DNA from: Caballeronia sp. NK8
GTDB taxonomy: Bacteria; Pseudomonadota; Gammaproteobacteria; Burkholderiales; Burkholderiaceae
Direction of reading: 5' to 3'
NCBI RefSeq assembly: GCF_018408855.1
Contig: NZ_AP024326.1
Location: 868,001 to 932,000, forward strand
DNA length: 64,000 nt
Shown: in pieces, positions 50,267 to 58,354 of the stretch
Position numbering within the stretch: the first letter of the stretch is position 1
Layout: the number at the start of each line of letters is the position of its first letter
Translations under genes and position numbers: made by a program
Notes under the pieces: generated by a model
What the model was told of the DNA's origin: nothing
What the model saw: the letters and a program-made list of their open reading frames with translations, nothing else
Database searches by the model: none

Positions 50267-50577
50267 TGAAAGCAACAATTTGGGGACATACACGGCTGCC
50301 GGACGGGCATCAAGAGATTCATCGCTTTGCTTTCGAACTACACGACGGAAGCACGGCTCCGCCCGTTCGCGAGTCTATTTCTTTGCGCACCGCTCGTGTT
50401 GTCGTCGCACATCTACACGATGGCAACGCATTAATCCAGATGTTCCGAGCCATCGTGAATAGCGAGCCGACGGACTACGATCACTTGGTCGGACAGACCT
50501 TTGAGGATGATTTCATCGAAAATGGTCCGAGCGATCGCATCGATGAATCGCGGGAATGGCAAAACGCTGATCGCTGA
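50267..50577 (+). CDS. Hypothetical protein, paralogue of the gene at 10345
   Basis: 102-103 aa from ATG 50267 (MKATIWGHTRLPDGHQEIHR). Shares EIHRFAFEL, ISLRTARVVV, MFRAIVNSE and YDHLVGQTF with the protein at 10345-10644. The acidic C-terminus differs. No family recognised. It lies between two copies of a 107-bp repeat. The longer frame from 49930 is not coding. Confidence 0.65.
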
Positions 50578-50638
50578 CGCCCTGACATTGACGAAATTCG
50601 GACCGCGGGGCGCTTGTCGGCCACGAGCTCCCGGCCAA

Positions 50639-50745
50639 GGTCGCCATCCACATTGAATCGCCAAGGTCTCGTTCGCCCCCCGCTCAATGGCCGGTTTCCG
50701 GCGAGCAAATTGCCGGTGGCACTGCCTCGACCCGGCCAGCAAGCG
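50639..50745. repeat. Dispersed intergenic repeat, copy 2
   Basis: Second copy of the repeat at 50077-50183, including AATCGCCAAGGTCTCGT, CGCTCAATGG and GGCGAGCA. Together the copies bracket the gene at 50267. Confidence 0.7.
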
Positions 50746-51308
50746 TCGTTCGTTGGCGCCGCCTATGAGTCGCTTCCATGTCCGTTCCGCCTCAGCGACC
50801 GGACCTTTGGTTCAAGCAATACTTGTGGGATCTCCACGGAATAGTGCGCGCCTGTGGTGCATCGCGTGCATTCACAAGGGCAACAATAAGAACCGGCTTT
50901 TACCGAAAGGCTGCTCGGGGACGAGTTGACCAGCGTCAGTAATCTACGAAGTAGAGCATATCTCTTACATCGTCGCCTCGTCGATACGAGGCGCCGCTGT
51001 TCGAGCGTGCCGTCGCTTGCGGCTCGCTCTCACACGAACAGGCAAGGCGCAGTTCGCGCTATTCAGCGACTTTTAAACCAAGAAACGGTAAGTCGGCGTC
51101 TGAACGACGCGTGCGATGCAATACCACAAGGAGATCCAAAGTCTTGGTGGAAACGATTTGTCATATGCTAATGTCAGCGATATGCGCTCTGAGAAAAGCA
51201 AATCTGACTTCTTGCTAAAGGCAGGTATTGCAATTTAAGAACCGAAAGAGCTTCGTGCCTCGCCTGACCGATGCGATATTGAGTAAAGGTATGACGAGGA
51301 GAAGGAAA
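50746..51308. other. Intergenic region, probable right border of backbone
   Basis: No credible gene. A hairpin GCCTCG-tcgata-CGAGGC lies near 50970-50995. AT-rich DNA at 51070-51240 probably holds the promoter of the winged-helix gene. No attachment site is recognised. Confidence 0.35.
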
Positions 51309-52070
51309 ATGAGGAACGCTGCTGACACGCTCCAATTGGCTTTCTTGTCTGATTCCACCGTCAAGATACGCCTCGACTCGTTGGATTTCTTCGTGAATGG
51401 TCGAAAGGGTCGCTTCCCGGGGACGCGCGCCCGCGACTTTGTCGTTCAGGTCATCCGGCACTGGCCCAACGTCGCGGATTACGGGCAATTGAGCGTCGTG
51501 ACGTCGATCGGGCTCGACGCGAACTTCGCCAAGCTCGCGTATCACGCGAAGACCGCGCTGGCCGCAGCGGGGCTCAGCGTCGATCTCCTGAGGGCCGTGC
51601 GCGGCGAAGGATACGGACTCGTGGAGGGGTGGACCGTTGTTCACGAGTCCGTCAACCCTCTTGAACTCGCGCGAGGCTATCTGGCGGAATTGCGCGTCGC
51701 GCTCGACCAAGCACAACAACACGTCACCCGTGCACATCTCGAAACCAACGCAGCGGGACTGATGTACGTCGTGCGCACCCCGACAGTGAGGAATATCGCA
51801 TCGCGCAACTACACGCTCATCGAGGATGCGGGATGGCAACTCATTTATTTGCTGAGCGAACCGACCACGGATCTCCTGCGAGGTCAGCGTCTCGTCGAAC
51901 TGAAAATGAAGATCGAATCACTGGCGAGCTACGTCCTGCTGTGGAGACTCGGCGATGGAAATCTGATGAACGCACGCGACTGGCGCTCGGATTTCCTCAA
52001 CGAAAGCGAGGCGCTGTTTTCGTTGGTGGAAAACATGGTGCATGCGATGCTCGAACGTCGTGAGCCTTGA
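51309..52070 (+). CDS. Winged-helix (OmpR-type) transcriptional regulator
   Basis: 253 aa from ATG 51309, which follows GGAGAAGGAA; upstream starts are weaker. Residues about 15-110 form a winged helix like the DNA-binding domain of response regulators, ending in LLRAVRGEGYGLVEGW, the typical wing. No receiver domain is present. The C-terminal 130 residues are helical (LARGYLAELRVALDQAQQHV) and may sense a ligand or bind the neighbouring ATPase. Convergent with the STAND-like pair. Confidence 0.75.
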   Translation: MRNAADTLQLAFLSDSTVKIRLDSLDFFVNGRKGRFPGTRARDFVVQVIRHWPNVADYGQLSVVTSIGLDANFAKLAYHAKTALAAAGLSVDLLRAVRGEGYGLVEGWTVVHESVNPLELARGYLAELRVALDQAQQHVTRAHLETNAAGLMYVVRTPTVRNIASRNYTLIEDAGWQLIYLLSEPTTDLLRGQRLVELKMKIESLASYVLLWRLGDGNLMNARDWRSDFLNESEALFSLVENMVHAMLERREP

Positions 52071-52091
52071 TGCCCGGATCGCGATGCGGGC

Positions 52092-53975
52092 TCACGGCGC
52101 GAGTCCCTCAAGTTCGAGCCCGAGCCCGGCGAGCGTAGTCAGGCGGGGTCCCCAGCGCTCGCTCGAATCTATGTCGTAGGCGTAGAGCGGATCGATGGCG
52201 GCAGGCGTATGGATAGACAGATAATGACCGCGTCCGAGTAATTGCTCGTGAAGCGCTTCTCCGGCATCCGGGTCTTCCAGTAGTGTAGCGCGCAGCCGGC
52301 TCAGGCAATCACGGCTGTGGCGCCTTGCTGCCTCAGCCACGCGTACATACCCGCGTGACTGGGCGCGATCAAAGCATGGCCGCAGGTAAGCCGCGTAAGC
52401 GCGTGCGTAACGCTCCTGCTCGGCCACCGTCCTTCCCGCCTCAAGCAGAAACGCGAGGAACGTGCGTTCCGAGCAGCCATATTGCAGGATGTCGTGATAC
52501 ACCTGGTCGAGCGTCGCCTCGGCTGCGTCGGCCATCCGCAGGCGACGGAACAGATGCCCGAGCGCGACCCGAAATCCCAACGCTTCGTGGTGGAGACCGT
52601 GCGACGTATTCTCGAAGAGATTGCGGATGCAGATGCTCATTGCGAGACGCAGGTCGGACTCCTCCTTGGTTGCGCCGAGCGTGGCGATGTACGTATGAGC
52701 GACATCCCTGACCAGCGCCGGGCCGCGCTGAGATTCCATGTGCTGATAAATCTCCCGCGCGCCTTGTATATCCCCGCCCAGATAGCGCAATTGAGCCTGC
52801 CGCGCACCGACGCGGGTTTCCAAATTCAGTCGCGCGCGTCGGGCGTCGAAGTTCGCCTCACCAACTGGCATCAGGCTTGAGAGAGCGGTCTTAATGGAGT
52901 CGAGCCTCGCCTTCGCGGCGTCCAACTCGTTGCGGGCGGCGAGGACGACGATCAGGTCGAGCTCATAGTCGAATCGCTCGAGCGGGCCGGAACCACGTTG
53001 CGATGTCAGCTCGATCAGACGCTCAAAGTTCCGCGTGGCTCCGGGAAGGTCGCCGAGGTCGAGTTGTGCATAGCCCACTTCTCGCAGATAGCGTGGCACA
53101 TGCTCCGGACTGAGCGCCCAATGCGGTTCCCCCAGCCGGTTGTCTTGGCTCATCAACTGAAGCAGCTCTCCCGTCAACTGATAGGCGCCATGCTGCCTCG
53201 ATAGCTTGCGGTTATGAATCGTGCCGCTCCGGCTGTTCCCGTTCAGCTCCTGCCAGAAGATTTTACCGAAGCAGAAATTGACAACCTCCACCGGATCGCA
53301 TCCCAACAGCGTGTCATTCGGCGCGGAAGGAAACTCTCCGGTGATGTACGGCTCATCGGGCTCCGACCGATTGCGCGGTGAATTCGAGTTTCCGCACGCA
53401 CGCATCAGATGACGAATGCTCTCCGCGAGGAATTGCATGCGGGATCGGCCCCAATGCGGCTCGATGGGAAACTCCGCCGTTAGCATCTCCTTGTTGTCCC
53501 GCAAGTGGTATAGGCGCCATGCGATCTGATGATGAACGCAAGCGCGTCCAAACGGATCCTGCTTGGCCCACTGGTCCTGGAGGACGGCGCGCAGGGCGAG
53601 ATCCATCCGGTACAAGGACCGGCGGCCCTGCGATTGGCTGTCTAGTTGCACTAGGTGCGGCACCTTTTCGATGGAGTGCCGAAAGCCCTCGACCGTGGTC
53701 CGCGGCGCCATCTTGCCGAGCTGGGCAACTGCATCGTCGCTTAGCCAGTAGAGTGCGGTGCTGCACCATCGGAGCGCCCGCAGGACGGGCTGTCGTTTGC
53801 CCGACGGCACCGTCAGGGCTTGAAACCGAGCGTCCTCAAGGTACATGCGGATGTCATCCGGCAGTCGCTCGGGCGGCAGCGCGGCAAGGTGGTTCCAGCC
53901 CGCGGTTGGATCGAAATAGCTGAACGTTCGTAGTTCGATGCGAAGAACGCTAGAAGCCGAATGGTGCTCGGCCAC
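52092..53975 (-). CDS. Winged-helix/TPR-like protein, C-terminal half of a split STAND protein
   Basis: 627 aa from a GTG at 53973-53975 inside the upstream gene. LRALRWCSTALYWLSDDAVA looks like the winged helix that follows a NACHT/NB-ARC ATPase. From about residue 290 the protein is a solenoid of helix pairs with TPR-like rhythm (REVGYAQLDLGDLPGATRNF, ARQAQLRYLGGDIQGAREIY, FLLEAGRTVAEQERYARAYA). Such C-termini detect a ligand or protein. The 163-bp overlap with the ATPase gene suggests one protein split by a frameshift or two coupled proteins. Confidence 0.7.
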   Translation of the reverse strand: MAEHHSASSVLRIELRTFSYFDPTAGWNHLAALPPERLPDDIRMYLEDARFQALTVPSGKRQPVLRALRWCSTALYWLSDDAVAQLGKMAPRTTVEGFRHSIEKVPHLVQLDSQSQGRRSLYRMDLALRAVLQDQWAKQDPFGRACVHHQIAWRLYHLRDNKEMLTAEFPIEPHWGRSRMQFLAESIRHLMRACGNSNSPRNRSEPDEPYITGEFPSAPNDTLLGCDPVEVVNFCFGKIFWQELNGNSRSGTIHNRKLSRQHGAYQLTGELLQLMSQDNRLGEPHWALSPEHVPRYLREVGYAQLDLGDLPGATRNFERLIELTSQRGSGPLERFDYELDLIVVLAARNELDAAKARLDSIKTALSSLMPVGEANFDARRARLNLETRVGARQAQLRYLGGDIQGAREIYQHMESQRGPALVRDVAHTYIATLGATKEESDLRLAMSICIRNLFENTSHGLHHEALGFRVALGHLFRRLRMADAAEATLDQVYHDILQYGCSERTFLAFLLEAGRTVAEQERYARAYAAYLRPCFDRAQSRGYVRVAEAARRHSRDCLSRLRATLLEDPDAGEALHEQLLGRGHYLSIHTPAAIDPLYAYDIDSSERWGPRLTTLAGLGLELEGLAP

Positions 53976-55045
53976 ATGACCGGCTCCACCTCTGAATTGC
54001 AGTACTGGCGCGCTCTTTTGAGTCTGGCGCCAACGTCATCCGCGATCACGTTATTCCTGAACTCGCAGAAACGCCTCCATTGTGACTCGAAAAATTCGCT
54101 GCGCTCCTGGCTCGTTCTGCTCCCGAAGGCCAACAGGCTTCCCATGTCGTTGACTACGGTGGTCCGCCCGGACGACAGCTCAACGGGCGGCTTGCCGATG
54201 AGGACGACGGGCGCCGGCCCCTCCTTACGCAGACAATCCGACCGCGCCTCGGAAATCAGATCGCACAGCTTGCTGGCGTTGTCGCGGGACTCCGGAGCGA
54301 GGCATTCCGCGTGAAGGACAAAAAGTACGCTTCGCATACGCCGCAGCGCCTGTAGGATCTGAAGTCCTGACGCGCGCCCTTCGAGGTTGAGGTGTTCACA
54401 AAGCGCATTCATCGCCGCATCGAATACGTCAACCGGTGAATAGGCTTCCTGTGCAAGAACGCCCCGGTTGTCCGCATCTAGGCTGGGCTTGATCAGATAG
54501 GTGTTGGTAATCTCGCACTGAGGTAGGGAATTGGCCGCCAGCGTGTGGGCGACGAACGAGGATCCGATTGGCGGTGGATCGGTCCAGCAGATGACGTTGA
54601 AGCGGCCATCGGTGATGTGATTGAGAAGGTGGTTGATCGCCCTCTCCTCTCGTGGATGCAGCGCAAGGCGTTTGAAGGGGAGGGTTTGAGCGACGATGAA
54701 GCTGCCGTGCGCCCTCGTGGGCCGAGTCGGCTTTGTGCGGCCAAACACCGTTGCGTCCATCACGGCGTCGATTTCCGATTCCGACCGACAATCGAACAGC
54801 CCTTCGCAAAGTAGCGCGTTCTCGATGCTTGCGAGGACGTCGCGGTCCTCCAAACGCTGACAGATTCGCTTTGGTGTGCTCGCTTTCGGATTGGTAAGCC
54901 TTGAATATTCGTCTGCTTGCAGTGGCCGGTCGGGAATCTTCAGCAGCGTGCAGAACCTCTCGCAGTCGAGTCCGCGAACCTTGCGCCAGTAGAGACGGTA
55001 GTTCTTTTGCACATATTTAATGATCCTGTCCGGCGACATCGTCAT
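53813..55045 (-). CDS. STAND-like ATPase with degenerate P-loop
   Basis: 410 aa. The N-terminus (residues 1-85) may be a helical DNA-binding or adaptor part. A P-loop position is marked by VICWTDPPPIGSSFVAHTLA, where the GKS/T of a normal Walker A is missing. A Walker-B-like strand is SVLFVLHAECLAP and a sensor-like strand PAPVVLIGKPPVEL. The last 30 residues are out of frame relative to the downstream protein and probably not native. ATP hydrolysis is doubtful. Confidence 0.6.
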   Translation of the reverse strand: MTMSPDRIIKYVQKNYRLYWRKVRGLDCERFCTLLKIPDRPLQADEYSRLTNPKASTPKRICQRLEDRDVLASIENALLCEGLFDCRSESEIDAVMDATVFGRTKPTRPTRAHGSFIVAQTLPFKRLALHPREERAINHLLNHITDGRFNVICWTDPPPIGSSFVAHTLAANSLPQCEITNTYLIKPSLDADNRGVLAQEAYSPVDVFDAAMNALCEHLNLEGRASGLQILQALRRMRSVLFVLHAECLAPESRDNASKLCDLISEARSDCLRKEGPAPVVLIGKPPVELSSGRTTVVNDMGSLLAFGSRTSQERSEFFESQWRRFCEFRNNVIADDVGARLKRARQYCNSEVEPVMWPSTIRLLAFFASNYERSAISIQPRAGTTLPRCRPSDCRMTSACTLRTLGFKP

Positions 55046-55158
55046 GCCTCCTGGTGCTTAACGAATCGGAAAGGACGGCGAATCCCCATCGGGGATAATA
55101 AGCCCGCGCGCCTGCTGGTCCGATTCTACTTGCCCCAATGAGTGAACGATTTCGTCAG

Positions 55159-55192
55159 TCATAAAGCGGCCGGCTTTCAATGGCCGCTTTCA
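55159..55192. terminator. Terminator-like inverted repeat
   Basis: AAAGCGGCC (55163-55171) and GGCCGCTTT (55182-55190) form a 9-bp stem with an 10-base loop. It lies downstream of the AlaX gene and upstream of the ATPase start on the minus strand. No clean T-run follows, so it could also be a common Burkholderia intergenic repeat. Confidence 0.5.
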
Positions 55193-55232
55193 ACTCACAT
55201 TTGCCGTGATTTGACAGCTTTGCAATTCACTA

Positions 55233-55880
55233 CTAGGTACTGACTTCATAGCTCACGCGGATTTGCCCGCTTTTCTTTTTCACGGCAGTAACCCTTACCG
55301 ACGCGAGCGTACCCAAACTTCGTACGTGCGTGCCGCCACAGGCAATGGGGGGATAGTCCCCGATACGAATGCACCGGTCGCGATAGGGATCGCCGTGGAG
55401 AGACACTGGCAAATCGCACTGAATGTCTTGTGCGATGCGAGAGTTGACTTCGTCCATTGGAACGTCTGCTGTCTGATCTCCCAAAGAAAACTCGACACGG
55501 CCTTCACCCGGCCACTGATGACCGGACACGGCGTGCAGCGAGGGTACGAGGGCTTCCACGACACATGCGATCAGATGCCCCGCCGTGTGGTAGCTCGCAT
55601 TGAGCATTCGCCACGACCGGTCAATGTCGAGCGCCACGGTCATCCCTTCCTTTAAGCCCGTTACCGAATCCACCAAATGGTCCACCGAATCGGCGTTATG
55701 CGAAACGTGCAGGACGCTGCTCGCGCCGATGCGCCCCCTGTCGGCCTTCTGCCCGCCACCCTGCGGATGAAACCATGTCTGGTCAAGGCAAAGCGTCGGA
55801 CGTTCGCCGGGAATGATGGCGGTGATGATCGCCGTGCCAGAATACGTATGCGGTTCGGCCAAATACAGCTTTCGGGTCAT
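55233..55880 (-). CDS. AlaX-type aminoacyl-tRNA trans-editing protein
   Basis: 215 aa from ATG 55880, with AGGAG upstream. The tRNA second-additional (SAD) domain has NASYHTAGHLIACV (HxxxH) and IACGGTHVRSLG (CxxxH), the four zinc ligands. The N-terminal part FHPQGGGQKADRG is the conserved Gly-rich patch of AlaX. It would remove a wrong amino acid such as Ser or Gly from tRNA-Ala (or a non-protein amino acid). It follows the 2OG oxygenase gene by 70 bp on the same strand, likely one unit. Confidence 0.9.
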   Translation of the reverse strand: MTRKLYLAEPHTYSGTAIITAIIPGERPTLCLDQTWFHPQGGGQKADRGRIGASSVLHVSHNADSVDHLVDSVTGLKEGMTVALDIDRSWRMLNASYHTAGHLIACVVEALVPSLHAVSGHQWPGEGRVEFSLGDQTADVPMDEVNSRIAQDIQCDLPVSLHGDPYRDRCIRIGDYPPIACGGTHVRSLGTLASVRVTAVKKKSGQIRVSYEVST

Positions 55881-55950
55881 GATCGGTTCTCCTGTCAATG
55901 TCTCTGCGGCGAAGCGTCTTCGGCGCTTCGCCTCGATCGGTCTTTGGCTG

Positions 55951-56742
55951 TCAGCTAAACAGCTCCAGCGGTTGACCGGGCCCCGACGTCTTTATGAACA
56001 TCGATGCGGTGGCGCGCGGGGTGCGCGATGGCTCGACTTCGTGGATGTGTCGCGCATCGAAGATGATCAACTCGCCCACCTCGGGATTTATCCGGATTGG
56101 AGGCGGGAGGTCATCGACACGGAGTCCATAGGAGTCCGTCAGCTTTCTGGCCTCGTAGTCCTCACGGTCCGGCCGACGCTCATAGACGAACAGTGCCCCG
56201 CCGTCCTTCTCAGCTGGAACGCGTAGGTAGATGTTCACCGCGAGTTGTACGGGCGAGGCCACTTCCTCGGATAATCCAACCGACTCCGCATCCCACCCGG
56301 CATTGTCGATGTGCGGCTCAGCGCCGGCGCTGTTCTGGAACAGCCGCATCAGGCCGGCGAACATCGGCAGTCCCTTCAGGCGTGCAAGCCGAGCGCCAGC
56401 GGGCCACAACTCGTCGAGCTGCAGGCGCACCTTGTCGATCGGAGACAGCACGGGACTCACCGCTGCGCGCAATTGTTCGAGCCACACCGGCGCTTGCTCG
56501 AGATAGATTTCGAGGTTGCGCTGCGACACGACCGCCTCAAACAACGCCATTCCCACTCGACCGATGTCAGGCGCGTTTTCATAAACGCCTAGCAATGGCG
56601 AGGCGATGAGTGCGTCGGCCGCCCGGTCGCACGCGTGCTCGTCATAGAAGCCCTTGAAGCGACCAATCTGGAATTCGCCCGTGCTCAGTAGCCTCAGCGC
56701 TTCGGTGGAGAGCTTGCCGGAAGTGTCAGTGAAAATCTTCAT
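55951..56742 (-). CDS. 2-oxoglutarate/Fe(II)-dependent oxygenase
   Basis: 263 aa from ATG 56742 with AGGA upstream. The double-stranded beta-helix iron site is AEPHIDNAGWD (HxD) and the distal His in FDARHIHEVEP; the Arg of EVEPSRTPRATASMFIK binds 2-oxoglutarate. A helical N-terminus precedes it. The family hydroxylates amino acids, peptides or small molecules. Coupling with AlaX suggests that its product is an amino acid that can be mischarged onto tRNA. Confidence 0.82.
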   Translation of the reverse strand: MKIFTDTSGKLSTEALRLLSTGEFQIGRFKGFYDEHACDRAADALIASPLLGVYENAPDIGRVGMALFEAVVSQRNLEIYLEQAPVWLEQLRAAVSPVLSPIDKVRLQLDELWPAGARLARLKGLPMFAGLMRLFQNSAGAEPHIDNAGWDAESVGLSEEVASPVQLAVNIYLRVPAEKDGGALFVYERRPDREDYEARKLTDSYGLRVDDLPPPIRINPEVGELIIFDARHIHEVEPSRTPRATASMFIKTSGPGQPLELFS

Positions 56743-57300
56743 GGTCCTATTCCTCATCCGTTAGGATCAGACGTGATCCCATGACTTCAGAATAGGGGGG
56801 ACGGCCCTCTCGTAGATTCCGAGTCGCTCCCTTCGAATATTCCAATCTTGGAATCGACAGAAGACAACCCGGTTTAAAGCGTAGCGCACCGCGATGCAAC
56901 CTAAACTGCTGTTTGCGGCGTCGAACGTAATTCTCAGGGCTCTGCACCACTCCGGAGAATGACCGGTTGTACAACCGCAGCGACATGTTGCGGGCAGCGC
57001 GCTCTTGCCAATATGCGGCCCAGCGCTTGGTTGGAATGACCGTTGTCTCAAATCGAGCCGCCGTTGAACTGGCGAACCTCCGAACGACGGTAGTGGGTCG
57101 GGAGTGCGCACTGCCGATTGGCCGCTTCGGGGCCGCAGAAATCAGTGACCGCTTCCGAGCAATTAGTTCGGGCACCCGAATGACGAGGCCCGACCCGGAG
57201 CGGCCCTTCACATTGCCCAATTGCGGTCGTTCAACAGGTGTGGTTTCCGGCACATTGTCGACGCGGGGTGCACGATGAAGCGTGAAGTGGCCCGAGGGGC
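56743..57300. other. Intergenic region, no credible gene
   Basis: 558 bp. Frames here lack coding character. The segment 57040-57240 resembles degenerate Burkholderia intergenic sequence (TGGGTCGGGAGTGCGCACTG and similar). The MerR-type promoter of the next gene starts at 57301. Confidence 0.4.
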
Positions 57301-57331
57301 TTGACCTTGAAGTTAGCTTAAAGCTTATGCT
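57301..57331 (+). promoter_or_regulatory. MerR-type promoter, 19-bp spacer
   Basis: -35 TTGACC (57301-57306), 19-bp spacer TTGAAGTTAGCTTAAAGCT, -10 TATGCT (57326-57331). The long spacer with a partial dyad (CTTGAAGTTAGCTTAAAG) is the mark of promoters that MerR proteins twist into an active shape. It serves the gene at 57367. Confidence 0.75.
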
Positions 57332-57366
57332 CGGCGGTGATGCCATTTCACCTTCGAGGCAAGAGC

Positions 57367-58323
57367 ATGAAAAGCACTTCCGTGGCTCCCTCCGTCGACA
57401 CCTCCCTGCCGGCCGAAACTGTTGTGATCAAGATCGGTAAGCACGATGTCCCCGTTGTAAAAGGCGGCCTGTACGACCGCTTCCGCTCCAGGCCGCCGCT
57501 CTCCGTTATCGCCGCCGAGTCGCCGGCCGCCGACCTGAGCTGGTTCAAGGGGATCACCAAGGAAAAGGTCGACATCGGCTTTGAAAGCTGGTCGCCGAAC
57601 TTCTATTACGAAAACAGCCGTGTAACGGCCATCTTCACCGCCGATCTCGCACGGCTGCGGGAATTGATAGCGCCCAAGGTGCGGGAGCAGGTGCAGCCGC
57701 TGCAAGTGTGGCCGGGCAGAGGCGTTGTCGCGCTGACCGCTTACGCTTACCACTACTGCGACAACGACAGCTACAACGAGATCGGCCTATCCGTCGTCAC
57801 CAACAAACCTGGTTCGTCGAACTGGGGGCCGTTCTCCTTGATGGGCCAGTCGTTTTCCGACGATTTCTGGGGCTATGTGCTGAAGCTGCCCGTCGATACC
57901 GAACTGGCGCGGGTGCGCGGTGTGGTTGGCTACAACCTGCCCAAGTGGCTCACGCGCATCGACTACAGCGAGGGCGATAACAACGTTGTCGTCACGATCT
58001 ATGACAGCCAAACCCAGGCGCTCGACGTCACGCTTCAGACGCGCAAGCTCGACGTTTCTTCCAGCAAGGAAACACTGGTGACCAACAGCTTCACGAACGT
58101 CGACCCGCGAGGGCGGTTGACCACCGGCTACACCACCTCCCGCCAGTTGCGCCATGCCAGCACGTCCAGCGCGGACGCCGTGAAGCTGATGCTGACGGAC
58201 GGCAGCCTCTCGCGCTTCATCGCGTCGCTGAAGCTGGGAAAGATGCTCAAATACGAGTACGTGCCCGACTTCCAGGCGGCGCTGTACGCACCCAGCCTGC
58301 TCAAATCCGACGCTAGGCGTTGA
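57367..58323 (+). CDS. Acetoacetate-decarboxylase-like protein
   Basis: 318 aa from ATG 57367 with GAGG upstream. The fold signature includes FYYENSRVTAIFTADLARLR, VVALTAYAYHYCDNDSYNEI and GLSVVTNK, followed by GYNLPKWLTRIDYSEG. ADC-superfamily members decarboxylate or hydrate keto acids, but the Schiff-base Lys cannot be fixed by eye. It heads a plus-strand operon with an aldehyde dehydrogenase and a MerR gene, under a MerR-type promoter. Confidence 0.75.
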   Translation: MKSTSVAPSVDTSLPAETVVIKIGKHDVPVVKGGLYDRFRSRPPLSVIAAESPAADLSWFKGITKEKVDIGFESWSPNFYYENSRVTAIFTADLARLRELIAPKVREQVQPLQVWPGRGVVALTAYAYHYCDNDSYNEIGLSVVTNKPGSSNWGPFSLMGQSFSDDFWGYVLKLPVDTELARVRGVVGYNLPKWLTRIDYSEGDNNVVVTIYDSQTQALDVTLQTRKLDVSSSKETLVTNSFTNVDPRGRLTTGYTTSRQLRHASTSSADAVKLMLTDGSLSRFIASLKLGKMLKYEYVPDFQAALYAPSLLKSDARR

Positions 58324-58354
58324 CAGCAGTCGTCCAGAAACCGGGAGAGACCAT

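Noticed and set aside
56747..57346. 199-aa minus-strand frame upstream of the 2OG oxygenase
   Set aside because: The sequence is Ser/Arg/Pro-rich with no fold pattern and overlies degenerate intergenic repeat; no start signal.
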